From the NCBI GenBank assembly GCA_035528395.1, contig DATKYR010000269.1:46823-110822 (forward strand): a stretch of DNA of 64,000 bases, read 5' to 3'. Every line of letters begins with the position of its first letter. The stretch's first letter is position 1. Of the stretch, positions 1-8,802 are shown piece by piece. The DNA is from NIOZ-UU13 sp035528395 (GTDB lineage: Bacteria; Planctomycetota; Phycisphaerae; Sedimentisphaerales; Anaerobacaceae). The notes beneath the pieces are model-generated. The model saw only the letters and a program-made list of their open reading frames with translations. It was not told the origin of the DNA and ran no database searches. The translations under genes and the position numbers were made by a program.

Positions 1-645
1 CCGGCCGGTGAAGGCGGTGCCGTTGTGGGAAATGATGAGGAAATTATGGACCGATGCTTCTCCTTTCACAACTGCGGCAGACCGTATGGAAGTATGAAAA
101 AAACCAGCGGTTACCCCATCAGAGGAAGCAACCGACGAATGCAGGAATTCCAGGCGGTTATATTAATGTCCCAGATGAAGCGCCTGGAAAAAGATACGGC
201 AAGGCGCAACGAGAATGCCCACTATCTGACATCGAGAATAAAAGACATTCCCGGCATTGTTCCTCACAAGCTATACGAAGGAGTAACCAGAGCGGCGTAC
301 CATTTGTATCCCTTCCGGTATAAAAAGGAGCACTTCAATGACCTGCCCAGAGCCAAATTCCTCTCGGCCCTGGAGGCCGAAGGTATACCCTGTTCCGGAG
401 GTTATGGTCCCCAATATAATGATGGCTTAATTGAAGAAGCCTTAAATTCACCAGGTTATAAGAGACTCTATTCGAGAGAGAGACTCAAGAGATACCGCCA
501 GGAACTGCACTATCCCGATAACGACCAGCTCTGTGAAGAGGCGGTCTGGTTCACTCAAAATATGCTTCTTGGAACCAAAGAGGATATAGATGACATAGCA
601 GATGCCATATTGAAAGTCTATGAGAATCGGGATAAACTGGCATAG
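1..645 (+). CDS. DegT/DnrJ/EryC1/StrS-family aminotransferase, C-terminal part
   Basis: The reading frame is open to the left edge, so the gene is cut 5' and 214 residues remain. The visible start is AGEGGAVVGNDEEI, the segment that in this PLP-dependent sugar aminotransferase family directly follows the catalytic lysine; that lysine therefore lies just outside the window. Further on come the family-typical RGSNRRMQEFQAVIL helix, the RRNENAHYL segment and the YHLYPFRY strand. The family transfers an amino group to keto-sugars or inositol-type substrates in the cytoplasm. The substrate cannot be told from this fragment. The next gene starts only after a 364-base gap, so no operon partner is visible. 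Confidence 0.88.
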   Translation, partial: PAGEGGAVVGNDEEIMDRCFSFHNCGRPYGSMKKTSGYPIRGSNRRMQEFQAVILMSQMKRLEKDTARRNENAHYLTSRIKDIPGIVPHKLYEGVTRAAYHLYPFRYKKEHFNDLPRAKFLSALEAEGIPCSGGYGPQYNDGLIEEALNSPGYKRLYSRERLKRYRQELHYPDNDQLCEEAVWFTQNMLLGTKEDIDDIADAILKVYENRDKLA

Positions 646-720
646 TCAGATACGCTATACCGCAACCCGAGAAGGATACTGTCTGCTTTGTTTCATCCCG
701 ACCCGTCTTCGACGGGCGGG

Positions 721-876
721 ATTCATCCGTTTAATGATGTTCAAGGGATGCTCTGTAATAATCTTGCCGGCGCCCTCGGTAAGATTTGTTCCGCGCCCCG
801 GCTCATATTCTACCTCTTCATAAGCCTGGCGATGGCAGATATATCCGATGGTATCGTTGGCCGGAGAAATAACGGA
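721..876 (-). pseudogene. Remnant of a neutral/alkaline ceramidase-family protein (C-terminal tail only)
   Basis: On the minus strand this stretch reads SPANDTIGYICHRQAYEE, then YEPGRGTNLTEGAGK and a short helix ending IIKRM. The pattern (N-x-x-x-GY-[IL]-[CP]-[TH]-x-x-A, a YEPG-like turn, an acidic linker and a final helix) is the C-terminal motif of ceramidase-like exported proteins. The complete homologue at 61801-63213 in this window ends in the same way (SGYLPTEKAIRGGGY, then VDETVRRINAL). There is no upstream catalytic body: the frame only extends to about 924. It is read as a decayed or recombined fragment. The segment 655-720 beyond the homology contains a GC-rich hairpin and probably non-original sequence. 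Confidence 0.55.
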
Positions 877-1009
877 AAGATTCTCAATAAGTGGTGGTTT
901 AAGTCTAAAAGAATTCTTTGACAATAGTCTGTCTCCATATTAAAATTTCATTGCTGCAAAAATCTATTCAGTGCAAGAACAGTATGTGCAATTCTTGAAA
1001 GGGAGAAAA

Positions 1010-4000
1010 ATGAGAAAGATAAAAGCAGGCTTATTGATAACAGTCGCTGGTATTCTGTTCTGTTGGTCGCTTGTCTCGATGGCAAAACAGGACCAGCCTA
1101 TTCTCGAGAAAATCGGCATTACTCGCGGAATATGCGTCGTGCTTGGTGACAGCAAGTGCGAACTTGCCCTGGAGCTGGCGCGGGACAGTGAGCTGCTGAT
1201 ATATGTGCAGTTGCGCCTGGCAAAGGACGTCGAAAGAGCACGCAGGATAGTTGATGAGGCGGGTTTTTACGGGACACGTATCTTTGTGGAAGAGGGACCG
1301 TTTACCAGATTGCACTTATCCGATAATCTGGCAGACGCTGTTGTTGCGCTGCTTGAGATACCCGAAGCTGAAGTGCTCCGGGTGCTGCGTCCCGAAGGAA
1401 AGGCCTTGTTGGAGCGCAAAGTTCTTGTTAAGCCGTTTCCCGAGGGAGTGGATGACTGGAGCCATCCCTATCACGGCCCGGACAATAATCCGCAATCAGA
1501 GGACACAGTCATTCGGGCGCCCTATCTGACACAGTTTCTGGCTGAGCCGCGCTATGCGCCACTGCCCCAGGTGGCGGTGTCTTCGGCGGGTCGTGTATTC
1601 AAGGCGTTCGGACACGTGGCCTTCAAAAGCCGGGAAGAAGCCTTGCTCAATAAGCTTGTGGCGTTCAACGGCTACAACGGTACGATACTTTGGCAGAGAG
1701 ACCTGGCTGAGGGTGTGATGATTCATCGCAATACCATGATTGCAACGCCGACGACTTTATATGTCGGTGATGATAAGTCCTGCAAGTTAATTGATACGGC
1801 TACCGGCCGTTTGAAGGATGAAATCGTCCCACCGGTGGAAAAAGCCGGAGGGACATTCTGGAAGTGGATGGCTCTGGAAGACGGCGTGCTCTACGCGCTT
1901 ATGGGTCAGCAGGAACAAAGAGACCCAACAAAGCGGTGGCATAGCGAATCGCACGGCTGGCCGTGGAATCCTATATCAGAAGGCTTCAATCAGCCGGAGC
2001 ATCCGTGGGGATTCGGTCGAAATGTGCTGGCCATTGACCCGACAACGAAAAAGGTCTTGTGGAGCTATCGAGAAAATGAGCCGGTTGACAGCCGCGCAAT
2101 GTGTATGAAAAACGGACGAATCTATATCTTTCGGTTTGGAGCGTATCTGACCTGCCTGAATGCGAAGACCGGCAAAGTCATCTGGAAAAAGACCCCTGAT
2201 AATACACCTGAACTGTTTAAGTCACTCGGGACATATCTGAATCGGCAGGACTGGCGTAGCAACTGGCGAACTACTAACTATCTGCAGTGCAGTGATAAGG
2301 CCTTGTATTTTGCCGGCCCCCAGATTGGAAAACTGCTTGCCGTTTCCTCCGAAGACGGTAGCATCCTATGGGAGAATTCCTATAGCAACTTTCAGTTGGT
2401 TCTGCAAGACGACGGACTGTACGGCTTAAGTGGTCAAATCGACAAACACCCAAGTATAAAGTTTGACCCGCTTACCGGCCGGGTATTAGCGGAGATTAAT
2501 CAAAGTCGCCGGGCCTGCACTCGACCGACGGGTTCCACCGATGCTATCTTTTTCCGTGCGAGCGGCGGTTCCGTGCGTTTAGATTTAGCCAGCCTGCGTC
2601 CGGAGTGGATTTCACCTATGCGTCCTCAATGTCACGATGGCGTCACCATCGCCAACGGTCTGCTATACTGGTGGCCGTCGGTATGTGATTGCCAGCTTAC
2701 CCTCTACGGCATTACGTGCCTTGGGCCTGCGGGGGATTTCGACTTTAGCCCGCATGCAACTGAATCGCAACGTCTGGAGAAAGGCGCCAGGAATTTGAAG
2801 AAGGTCGCAAGTCTGCCCGAATCGTCGGCTGACTGGCCTACCTTCCGTGCAGACAATACCGGCAGTGCGACAACAGAAACAGTCATCTCCGGGAAAGCCG
2901 AACTACTCTGGCGGTTTGAACCGAAGACGGCACCTGCCTCCACAGTTTCTGTCCCTACGGCTCCGGTTACGGTTGGTGGACTGGTATTTGCCAGCGGTCC
3001 CGACGGCATCGTCCGGGCCCTTGATGCTGTGAACGGCCGGTTGCGGTGGAAGGCCTATACTGGTGGAGTGGTCCGCTTTCCTCCGACTATCTGGAAGGGT
3101 CGTGCTTTGGTGGGTTCCGGCGATGGATGGGTTTATGCCTTTGAGGCACAGACTGGTCGTTTGCTCTGGCGGTTTCGTGCAGCTCCGGCGCAGCGCAAAA
3201 TACCTGTCTATGGCTCGCTGCTGTCCACCTGGCCGGTCGCAAGTGGAGTCTTAGTCGAAGACGGTATTGCTTATGTTGCCGCCGGTATCGTTAATTATGA
3301 CGGCACTTATGTCTATGCACTCGATGCTGCAACCGGCCGGATAATGTGGCAGAACAACACATCCGGCCATCTTGACCGGCAGGCCCGTACCGGAGCGAGC
3401 GTGCAGGGCCATCAACTGCTTCACGACGACAAGCTCTACTTAGCCAGCGGCACATCTCTTTCGCCGGCTGTTTATAACATTTCAGATGGAAAATGCCTTA
3501 ACGACCCGAAACTGCTGGCAAGCTGTCAATCGCAAAGCCCGCGTGGCTGTGAGCTTTCTCTGCTCGCAGACCAGGTCGTGGCCTGCGGCAAGCCATTCTA
3601 TGCACACCCGAAGTATGATGTATTTGACAACACCGTTTTCAACAGAGTTTTTCTAACGTCGAGCAGTGGTCGTGACATCGTTTGGGTAAGCGACCAAAAC
3701 AGCAAAAAGGTTTTATGCTTTGACAACATTGATAGAGAGATATTAAGAAAAAAGATGGCGGAGCCCGGTAATCGTTTCAATATTGATTGGAAAAGGATTG
3801 GTGTTAGCGATAAGCCGTTGTGGAGCTACGATTGTAAAGACAGTGTTGCCGTAGCGGTGTGCAGCAATGCCGTGGTGGTTGCTAAGAAATCAGAGGTTGT
3901 TGCCTTAAATCTTGAGGATGGCGGGGTTCTGTGGTCTGAAGCCGTGCCGTCGGCTCCGGTTAACTGGGGCCTGGCCGTTGACCGCGAGGGCCGTACAGTA

Positions 4001-4078
4001 GTAACTCTTGAAGATGGACAAATTTTGTGCTTTGGCCAAAGAGCTTTTGCCTTTAGCCAAATCGGAACAGAAAAATAA
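1010..4078 (+). CDS. Exported methyltransferase-like / PQQ-type beta-propeller fusion protein
   Basis: 1022 residues. ATG at 1010 is preferred over an in-frame GTG at 971 because GGGAG lies just upstream and a clean signal peptide follows (basic MRKIK, hydrophobic core, cleavage near VSMA). Residues about 35-135 resemble a Rossmann-type methyltransferase with a degenerate nucleotide motif (VVLGDSKCELALELA) and the typical ...EVLRVLRPEGKAL ending. Residues about 150-590 and 620-1010 are two sets of PQQ-like propeller blades, with repeats such as ALDAVNGRLRWKAYTG and AFEAQTGRLLWRFRAA. It probably acts in the periplasm or at the cell surface. A domain-for-domain homologue lies at 14377-17862. 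Whether it binds PQQ or another ligand is unknown; many such propellers are purely structural. Confidence 0.85.
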   Translation: MRKIKAGLLITVAGILFCWSLVSMAKQDQPILEKIGITRGICVVLGDSKCELALELARDSELLIYVQLRLAKDVERARRIVDEAGFYGTRIFVEEGPFTRLHLSDNLADAVVALLEIPEAEVLRVLRPEGKALLERKVLVKPFPEGVDDWSHPYHGPDNNPQSEDTVIRAPYLTQFLAEPRYAPLPQVAVSSAGRVFKAFGHVAFKSREEALLNKLVAFNGYNGTILWQRDLAEGVMIHRNTMIATPTTLYVGDDKSCKLIDTATGRLKDEIVPPVEKAGGTFWKWMALEDGVLYALMGQQEQRDPTKRWHSESHGWPWNPISEGFNQPEHPWGFGRNVLAIDPTTKKVLWSYRENEPVDSRAMCMKNGRIYIFRFGAYLTCLNAKTGKVIWKKTPDNTPELFKSLGTYLNRQDWRSNWRTTNYLQCSDKALYFAGPQIGKLLAVSSEDGSILWENSYSNFQLVLQDDGLYGLSGQIDKHPSIKFDPLTGRVLAEINQSRRACTRPTGSTDAIFFRASGGSVRLDLASLRPEWISPMRPQCHDGVTIANGLLYWWPSVCDCQLTLYGITCLGPAGDFDFSPHATESQRLEKGARNLKKVASLPESSADWPTFRADNTGSATTETVISGKAELLWRFEPKTAPASTVSVPTAPVTVGGLVFASGPDGIVRALDAVNGRLRWKAYTGGVVRFPPTIWKGRALVGSGDGWVYAFEAQTGRLLWRFRAAPAQRKIPVYGSLLSTWPVASGVLVEDGIAYVAAGIVNYDGTYVYALDAATGRIMWQNNTSGHLDRQARTGASVQGHQLLHDDKLYLASGTSLSPAVYNISDGKCLNDPKLLASCQSQSPRGCELSLLADQVVACGKPFYAHPKYDVFDNTVFNRVFLTSSSGRDIVWVSDQNSKKVLCFDNIDREILRKKMAEPGNRFNIDWKRIGVSDKPLWSYDCKDSVAVAVCSNAVVVAKKSEVVALNLEDGGVLWSEAVPSAPVNWGLAVDREGRTVVTLEDGQILCFGQRAFAFSQIGTEK

Positions 4079-4149
4079 CCTTATTATTATGTAAGACTAA
4101 TACTCGTAGTATATTGCTTATATCAGAGTTTTGAGTGGAAATTAGCTTA

Positions 4150-4890
4150 ATGAAAATGTTACAGCGATTTCATTTACCTATTTTGATGTTGCTCTTTTGC
4201 GGAGCAGGTTGCTTAAACGATAAAGCCTTTTCGTTACGTCAGGACGAAAAATATACCGAGCAAAATGCGCTTGGTATGATAAGAACAAGCCGTAAATCAC
4301 TGGCGCCTGTATATGCTCCATTGGCCGAGCAGATTGTTTCAGATTTCGACTTGGGCGAAAAAGATGGTATCGGGATTGACTTAGGAAGCGGTCCCGGCAC
4401 GCTCATTGTCGAATTATGCAAGCGTACACGAATGCACTGGATCAATGCCGATATCAATCCGAATTTCTTTCCAAATTTCTATAGACAAGCGGAGGAAAAC
4501 GGTTTTGGACACCAGGTGAGTGCTATCTTCGCCGATGCACATAATCTTCCTTTTCGCGATAATTATGCGGATATAATCGTTTCCCGTGGATCATATCACT
4601 TCTGGGAGGATAAGGTGCGAGCGTTCAGCGAGATATATCGCGTGCTCAAACCGGGCGCGGTGGCTTACATTGGACGGGGCTTCTCGAGAAATCTGCCTAT
4701 CGAGACGGCAGAAAAGATACGCGCAAAACAGGGTAAAAAAATGAAATATGATGTGGACGAAAAAGCTAATGAGCTATCTAATATTATGAACACCCTGGGA
4801 ATCAAAGACTACCGCATTGATATACCGAAACCTCCAGGCAGTGAAAATGTTAACTTTGGAATTTGGATCGAATTCCGTAAAACTGGATAA
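4150..4890 (+). CDS. Exported class I SAM-dependent methyltransferase-like lipoprotein
   Basis: 246 residues from ATG 4150; a GTG at 4135 is an alternative start. The N-terminus has a basic, hydrophobic signal ending in LLFCGAGC, a lipobox-like site. Downstream is an intact class I methyltransferase core: motif I GIDLGSGPGT (about residue 73), an acidic strand end INADINPN, motif II region FADAHNLPF with RDNYADIIVS, and motif III RVLKPGAVAYIGRG. The SAM-binding glycines are conserved, unlike the preceding propeller fusion. An exported protein with an intact SAM pocket is odd because SAM is cytoplasmic; either the leader is not cleaved and the protein faces the cytoplasm, or the fold has another ligand. 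It lies 71 bases after the fusion gene and 7 bases before the pseudopilin, suggesting co-transcription. Confidence 0.78.
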   Translation: MKMLQRFHLPILMLLFCGAGCLNDKAFSLRQDEKYTEQNALGMIRTSRKSLAPVYAPLAEQIVSDFDLGEKDGIGIDLGSGPGTLIVELCKRTRMHWINADINPNFFPNFYRQAEENGFGHQVSAIFADAHNLPFRDNYADIIVSRGSYHFWEDKVRAFSEIYRVLKPGAVAYIGRGFSRNLPIETAEKIRAKQGKKMKYDVDEKANELSNIMNTLGIKDYRIDIPKPPGSENVNFGIWIEFRKTG

Positions 4891-4897
4891 AATGTGA

Positions 4898-5683
4898 ATG
4901 GAAAACGGCGATGATAAAATAATGAGTAGAATGCAAAATCAAAATTGGTTGAAAGTGGGCTTTACCTTAATCGAGCTATTAGTGGTCATTGCTATTATCG
5001 CCCTATTGATGGGGATACTGGTACCTGCTTTGCATAAGGTGCGATTTAGAGCCAATGAAACATCTTGTCTCAGCAACCTTCGACAGGTAAATGTTGCTCT
5101 GATTATGTATGCCAACGACGACAGAAATAACCGTTATCCTTTGGAGGCGACCGAACATAATCCACACCGTGCTTTGCTGCAGAAGCTCAATACATATAAA
5201 GATGACGGCTTGATAAAAGCTTTCTATTGTCCGCAAGCCAAATTCTTAGAGCAGTTTGCTAATGATCCGAACGGGGGTGTACCTACCGGGGGGATAGATT
5301 CAGTGGTTGATACGCCACAAAACCGCATTATCGGCAATATTACATACATTTACTGGAGTTTCCGCGCCAACAAACAAGAGCTGGATGGAGGTACATGGCG
5401 AGATCCCACCTACTTCCTGCCGCGGCAATTAACTTTGCGTGGAATGGAGGCTCATCGAGACTGGCTCGGCCAGACAAGCAAGAGTGGAATCCAGGATGAG
5501 CGATATCGTCTTTGCAGTAATGCGAGTCCGGCGGAGATTTGGGTGGTATGCGATTTCTTCCGTAAGCAGGGAATCTTTCCGCACGGCCGCAAACCAGGAC
5601 AAACAGAAGGTGGTGTCAATGTGAACTTTCTGGACGGTCATGTCGACCGAGTCTCCAAAAGCCCGAAAGACAGCTATCGCTGA
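4898..5683 (+). CDS. Type II secretion pseudopilin-like protein (prepilin N-terminal methylation domain)
   Basis: 261 residues. Residues about 16-45 carry the prepilin peptidase signature GFTLIELLVVIAIIALL; cleavage is expected after the Gly and the Phe would be methylated. The start is uncertain: ATGs at 4898, 4922 and 4931 are all in frame. The remainder is a globular soluble domain with a SCLSNLRQVNVALIMYAND segment and a C-terminal VNVNFLDGHVDRVS motif, as in the large planctomycete families of secreted pseudopilins with an H-x-DG head. No secretion machinery is encoded nearby. It probably belongs to the dispersed pool of minor pilin-like surface proteins rather than being a core secretion component. 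Confidence 0.85.
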   Translation: MENGDDKIMSRMQNQNWLKVGFTLIELLVVIAIIALLMGILVPALHKVRFRANETSCLSNLRQVNVALIMYANDDRNNRYPLEATEHNPHRALLQKLNTYKDDGLIKAFYCPQAKFLEQFANDPNGGVPTGGIDSVVDTPQNRIIGNITYIYWSFRANKQELDGGTWRDPTYFLPRQLTLRGMEAHRDWLGQTSKSGIQDERYRLCSNASPAEIWVVCDFFRKQGIFPHGRKPGQTEGGVNVNFLDGHVDRVSKSPKDSYR

Positions 5684-5857
5684 ATAAGAAAGACTTATGT
5701 CGAACTCACTGTAAGTTATTATATAATGCGAAAAACATCTTTTCTGGCGAGGTAGTGGGCCAAGGCGTCAAGAGTTCAGAAAACCAAGTAGAGGTCGACA
5801 GTATTCGATTGCAAATACCAGGCCAACACACATAATTTTGAGAGGAAGATCAGGCAA

Positions 5858-6646
5858 ATGCAAGGGAAAAATGTATGTTCCACCAATACAATCTCGTTTC
5901 TATTGTTGATCGGTATATTTTGTACGGTGGCCGTGGTCGGTTGCAGCAAAAAAGAAACAGAGGATAAGCCCAGGGAGCTGGTAATTTTATGTGGCAGCTC
6001 ATTCCCCAAGCCGATGGAACAATTGTATTCGGAGCTCACCGCCCAAACAGGCATTAATGTTACTACGACAGTTGCGGGCAGTGAGGACTTTTTGCCTCTG
6101 GTCAAGGCAGGTCGAAAGGGAGATATTCTTGTTACCCACGACCCGTACCTTGATTACGTTGCTGATGCCAACGCCCTGGCGGATTATGTCCATGTAGGCT
6201 TTGTGGCACCGGTACTGGCGGTGCAGAAAGGCAATCCCAAAGGACTGACAAGCATTCAGGACCTAACAAAGCCCGGCTTGAAAGTCGCCCTCAACGACCC
6301 GAAGTATTCTACCTGCGGCGAAATGGTCTTTGCGCTTTTGGACAAGAAAGGCATAAAAGAGGCGGTTATGAAAAACGTTGAAAACCGCTTAACCAAAGGA
6401 CACAGCACTTTGGGGAACTTTCTGAAAACCCAGGCGGTCGATGCGGTCATTATGTGGAACGGCGTGGCCCATACATTCCGTGACAGTGTAGAGGTTGTTC
6501 GGACACCCTATGAATACGATGAGGAAATCCGCGTGCACATTATCGGTTTGAGCTATTCCAAAGAACCTGAGTTGCTTGAACAGTTCATTGAATTTGCCCG
6601 AACCAGGGGCCCCGATATTTTTGCTGAGTATGGCTATGTAAAATGA
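5858..6646 (+). CDS. Molybdate/tungstate-type solute-binding lipoprotein (ModA-like), paralogue 1
   Basis: 262 residues starting at ATG 5858 behind GAGGAAGA. The signal peptide ends in a lipobox (VAVVGC, Cys about 31). The mature part has the class II periplasmic-binding fold: LVILCGSSFPKPMEQLY with the ligand-loop serines, TVAGSEDFLPLVKAG, RKGDILVTHDPY, VQKGNPKGLTSIQDL hinge, VALNDPKYSTCG, and a C-terminal lobe VDAVIMWNGVAH. This architecture belongs to the ModA/WtpA group that binds tetrahedral oxyanions. It overlaps the next gene by four bases (ATGA) and sits in the same direction as an ABC permease and ATPase about 2.5 kb downstream. The exact anion (molybdate, tungstate or another) cannot be assigned. 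Confidence 0.82.
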   Translation: MQGKNVCSTNTISFLLLIGIFCTVAVVGCSKKETEDKPRELVILCGSSFPKPMEQLYSELTAQTGINVTTTVAGSEDFLPLVKAGRKGDILVTHDPYLDYVADANALADYVHVGFVAPVLAVQKGNPKGLTSIQDLTKPGLKVALNDPKYSTCGEMVFALLDKKGIKEAVMKNVENRLTKGHSTLGNFLKTQAVDAVIMWNGVAHTFRDSVEVVRTPYEYDEEIRVHIIGLSYSKEPELLEQFIEFARTRGPDIFAEYGYVK

Positions 6647-7446
6647 TGGAACCGGAGAACAAATTGAAAAAGATTACAATAATTGTAATTGTTGGTATTG
6701 GCGTGCTGCTTTGCGGATGTAAAGCTGAAAAATCAGAAGACTCTGATTCTGAGGTAAAAGAATTACTACTCTATTGCGGGGCCGGCATTCGCCCGCCGGC
6801 GGATGAGCTGGTTGAGATTTTTGAGCGAGAGTATGGTGTTAAGGTCGCTCCGGATTATGCCGGCAGCGAGGTGCTTTTGTCAAAGATAAAGATTACCCGC
6901 CGAGGCGATCTCTATATGCCGGGCGATAAACACTATGTTGAACAAGCCGCCAAGGAAGATATGGTTCTTTCCCGACGCTCGGTTTGCTACTGGGTCCCGA
7001 CCATCCTTGTACAGAAGGGCAATCCGAAAAAAATCTACGGATTAGAAGACCTCCTCAAGCCTGGTATAAAGTTGGGTCTTGGTGATCCGGGCGCCTGTGC
7101 TATCGGCAGAACATCCAAACAAATACTCGCAAAGAACAATATCACCTGGAAAGACATTGAGAAAAATCTGGTATTTCAATCCCTTACCGTCAATGAGCTG
7201 GGTATGCAAATACAGGCAAAATCACTTGACGCTGTTATCGTTTGGGATGCAATGGCACGATACTACAGCGAGTACGGAGATGAGATACCTATCGCTCGAG
7301 AGAAAAATTTGATTTCCACTGTCGATGTGGGTGTGCTGAAATTCACCAAACACAGAAAACTGGCGGAAAAGTTTGTGGACTTTCTTGTCTCCGAGCAAGG
7401 CCAGGGAATTTTTGAGAAGCATAACTACAGTACCACACCTCCGTAA
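6643..7446 (+). CDS. Molybdate/tungstate-type solute-binding lipoprotein (ModA-like), paralogue 2
   Basis: 267 residues. Its ATG overlaps the stop of the previous gene, so the two are likely translationally coupled. The leader ends in a lipobox (GVLLCGC). It shares the fold of its neighbour: LLLYCGAGIRPPADELV, YAGSEVLLSKIKI, RRGDLYMPGD, VQKGNPKKIYGLEDL, LGLGDPGACAIGR and LDAVIVWDAMARYY. The two copies are clearly diverged paralogues rather than a recent duplication. The ligand-loop residues differ (CGSS against CGAG), which suggests different ligands or a sensing role for one of them. The neighbourhood contains a third, truncated copy at 8104-8295. Confidence 0.82.
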   Translation: MMEPENKLKKITIIVIVGIGVLLCGCKAEKSEDSDSEVKELLLYCGAGIRPPADELVEIFEREYGVKVAPDYAGSEVLLSKIKITRRGDLYMPGDKHYVEQAAKEDMVLSRRSVCYWVPTILVQKGNPKKIYGLEDLLKPGIKLGLGDPGACAIGRTSKQILAKNNITWKDIEKNLVFQSLTVNELGMQIQAKSLDAVIVWDAMARYYSEYGDEIPIAREKNLISTVDVGVLKFTKHRKLAEKFVDFLVSEQGQGIFEKHNYSTTPP

Positions 7447-7643
7447 TAGAACCGGATTTGCTGCAGTTGGAGGGAATCTTATCTTTAATTATGTTTTTCG
7501 GCTTAAACCGGATTCTTCGATGCAGTTTGACCGGTTACATCGCTATTTGCAAATTTTCTATCGCAAACAACAATATAACCGACTATAATGCCTGCGATAA
7601 AAAAATATATTGTAACCACTGAACAATATTTTGGAGGTTTATT

Positions 7644-8123
7644 ATGATAGGTCAGTTACCTAATTGCTGGTGGGTTTTTGTCCTGTTGGGTATTTTCGCG
7701 GGTGTCATTAGCGGCACTCTGGGACTGGGTAGCGGTACAGTAATTATACCCGCGCTTGTTTTACTTTGCAGTTTTAAGCAAAAGTCTGCCCAGGGAATTG
7801 CTCTGGCAGTGATGGTACCTATGGCATTGGTTGGGGCAATTCGGTACTGGAAGAATCCCGAAATTGAGATTGATGCAGAGGTCATCGCATTGATTGTATT
7901 AGGTGCTTTGGCCGGTGTATTGGCTGGAACGGAATTGGTTAACAGGTTGCCCGGCAATGTACTGCAGAAGGTATTCGCGATTTTCCTGGTAATAGTGGCC
8001 GTACAAATGTTTACTGCCTCACTAAAACCGGAAAAACGAGACGTGGGCGAGAGTCTGACAAATCAGCAAAATGTGAACTTGGGTGAGCGTGGGGGCACAA
8101 TGAATGAAGCACCAAAGCAGTAA
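7644..8123 (+). CDS. TauE/SafE-type membrane permease, half-size
   Basis: 159 residues with a strong Shine-Dalgarno (TTGGAGG) before ATG 7644. The first about 125 residues are four hydrophobic segments, starting with FAGVISGTLGLGSGTVIIPAL, the hallmark N-terminal repeat of the TauE/SafE (DUF81) anion exporter family, and ending LPGNVLQKVFAIFLVIVAVQMF. Full-length family members have two such halves (about 250 residues); this one has one, which is known for some family members that may dimerise. The last about 30 residues are hydrophilic. Its 3' end overlaps the broken gene at 8104. Placement between binding proteins and the ABC genes suggests a role in oxyanion or sulfur-compound traffic, by inference. 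Confidence 0.75.
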   Translation: MIGQLPNCWWVFVLLGIFAGVISGTLGLGSGTVIIPALVLLCSFKQKSAQGIALAVMVPMALVGAIRYWKNPEIEIDAEVIALIVLGALAGVLAGTELVNRLPGNVLQKVFAIFLVIVAVQMFTASLKPEKRDVGESLTNQQNVNLGERGGTMNEAPKQ

Positions 8124-8295
8124 CAGGACTGTCCGTATTTTCAGTGTCAGGGCCTGTGCGGCACCTCTGGAAAAAGCAGCTAAATTATTTGAAGAGCAGA
8201 CGGGTATACATGCAGAAATCAGTGTTTGTAGTCGCCATTGCGCCCAACCGGTTGCTGAGACGGAAAATACTGAGTCAGAGTATCTAAACATCTGA
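8104..8295 (+). pseudogene. Truncated N-terminal piece of a third ModA-like binding protein
   Basis: 63 codons starting at ATG 8104 inside the end of the TauE-like gene. The sequence VRACAAPLEKAAKLFEEQTG followed by IHAEISVCSRHCAQPVAE matches the start of the mature binding-protein fold (compare CGSSFPKPMEQLYSELTAQTG in the paralogue at 5858), with a C-x3-C pair in place of the usual loop. It ends at a stop after about one fifth of the normal length, and the following reading frames do not resume the family sequence. There is no signal peptide. It is read as a deletion remnant whose 3' part was replaced by the membrane-protein gene that follows. Confidence 0.55.
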
Positions 8296-8316
8296 GATTA
8301 CTCCCTGACCTGATAA

Positions 8317-8802
8317 TTGGGGCCTGATGTTGTGGTTTTTCTGGAAAACTTTTACGAATTTTTGCTTCTGGTTCATTTATTTGCGACGTTTGTTCTTGTT
8401 GGCAGTATGACGCATAACCTGCTCATCGTCGTCGGCTATGTACACGGCAAATTCGGTCGGCAAAAACTTGAATGGCTCTATGTTAGAGTGTCCTTGTGGG
8501 CCTACGCAATTGTTTACGTTATTGGTGTGTTGATTTATCCGGCCTACGGGGCCCGCATCCGTCATCCTTATCTTGACCGGCAATTGCCCTGGGCCACCGG
8601 GCTGTTTGAGGTCAAGGAACATTAGGGTGCTGTGGGGACTGGCAATGTTCTTCGCGTTTTATTTTCTGCGAAAAAGTTTTCACCGGCCCAGGAAAAAGAA
8701 AAGCTGTTCCTGTACGTACCGCTCTGTTTATTGTTGAACGTAATCCTGTGGTACAAGGTTATCATCGGATGTTACCTGGTACTTTTGAAGGGAACCTGGT
8801 AA
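8317..8802 (+). pseudogene. Integral membrane protein gene with one nonsense and two frameshift lesions
   Basis: The open frame from TTG 8317 (or GTG 8332) gives FLENFYEFLLLVHLFATFVL and further membrane segments, then stops at TAG 8623-8625 directly after LFEVKEH. Homologous-looking sequence continues in the next frame from about 8639 (LAMFFAFYFLRK), and in the third frame from about 8677 (FSPAQEKEKLFLYVPLCLLL, then a last membrane helix and KGTW) to TAA 8800-8802. The three pieces join into one plausible protein of about 160 residues with about five membrane helices. The lesions (TGG to TAG, one extra base near 8638, one base lost in the A-run 8671-8675) lie within 55 bases. Its stop overlaps the ATG of the next gene, as expected for an original operon member. 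Assembly error is an alternative. No family recognised. Confidence 0.6.
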
